DNA of 64,000 nucleotides. It comes from Chloroflexi bacterium 54-19. Its GTDB lineage: Bacteria; Chloroflexota; Chloroflexia; Chloroheliales; Chloroheliaceae. This document shows, in pieces, positions 63,910-64,000 of this stretch (positions are counted from its first letter, which is position 1; every line of letters begins with the position of its first letter). The stretch covers positions 52,698 to 116,697 of the forward strand of contig MKTJ01000059.1 in NCBI GenBank assembly GCA_001898225.1. Reading direction: 5' to 3'. The notes under the pieces are model-generated. The model had not been told where the DNA came from. It did not search any database and saw only the letters and a program-made list of their open reading frames with translations. The translations under genes and the position numbers were made by a program.

Positions 63910-64000
63910 TTCAAAACTCCTCAAGCTGCAACGCCGAGTAAATATTCCGGTGGGAAAGGGCCAAACGCGTTGCCCTTAGAAAAGGGCTTTATCTGCGTCA

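Noticed and set aside
1..64000. tRNA, rRNA or CRISPR loci
   Set aside because: Intergenic regions were read for T-loop and CCA-type patterns, rRNA signatures and spaced direct repeats; none was found by eye.

Overview
The window reads as chromosomal DNA of a Chloroflexota bacterium, possibly of the Ktedonobacteria or a related soil lineage. This is inferred from gene style, not from a marker gene. The signs are lipoproteins with a short lipobox followed by long Ala/Thr/Pro-rich linkers, four very large STAND (HTH + NB-ARC) proteins in 64 kb, a Kelch/Ig surface protein, a DUF3160 lipoprotein and several sugar importers of the Gram-positive style. No rRNA, tRNA or CRISPR array was seen.

Region 1 (1-15.1 kb) is a carbohydrate locus. 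It opens on the plus strand with the end of an aldo/keto reductase, a cupin and a zinc-type alcohol dehydrogenase, then a decayed SDR gene that runs into a fragment of a tyrosine recombinase. On the minus strand, reading from 12.4 kb down to 3.1 kb, lie beta-glucuronidase, an Opp/Dpp-type ABC importer (binding lipoprotein, two permeases, two ATPases) and a D-mannonate oxidoreductase-like SDR. This looks like uptake and catabolism of glucuronides. A STAND regulator is transcribed divergently from the glucuronidase gene, with a perfect palindrome in the shared promoter region.

Region 2 (15.1-21.2 kb) has a 1.3 kb gene-poor stretch with two long inverted repeats, a GH3 beta-glucosidase, a TetR regulator with paired operators, a membrane-anchored DUF305 protein behind a structured leader, and two IS3-type relics.

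Region 3 (21.3-28.1 kb) is a lipid operon: a TetR repressor divergent from acyl-CoA ligase, SCP2-type thiolase, a two-subunit MaoC-type hydratase, an SDR dehydrogenase and an acyl-CoA dehydrogenase. Together these supply every step of a beta-oxidation turn. A consensus sigma-70 promoter with an abutting palindrome explains the regulation.

Region 4 (28.2-42.5 kb) is accessory. Two paralogous XRE/NB-ARC/TPR proteins flank a protein of about 1000 residues carrying the short LQR-GNQAV motif seen in proteins linked to extracellular contractile injection systems (eCIS). A decayed IS3-family element and a 1220-residue Kelch/Ig surface protein follow.

Region 5 (42.8-64 kb) holds an ABC-F ATPase, a LysR relic, an SDR with a metallophosphoesterase, adenosine deaminase, a STAND protein with 14 WD40 repeats broken by one missing T, a beta-propeller glycosidase-like protein, an EamA transporter, an M20 peptidase, a CapA-like protein with lost active-site residues followed by a DUF3160 lipoprotein, and the start of a second sugar ABC system next to a PhyH dioxygenase.

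The best candidates for something undescribed are the orphan eCIS-like cargo between two STAND paralogues, and the general pairing of STAND regulators with nearby accessory genes.
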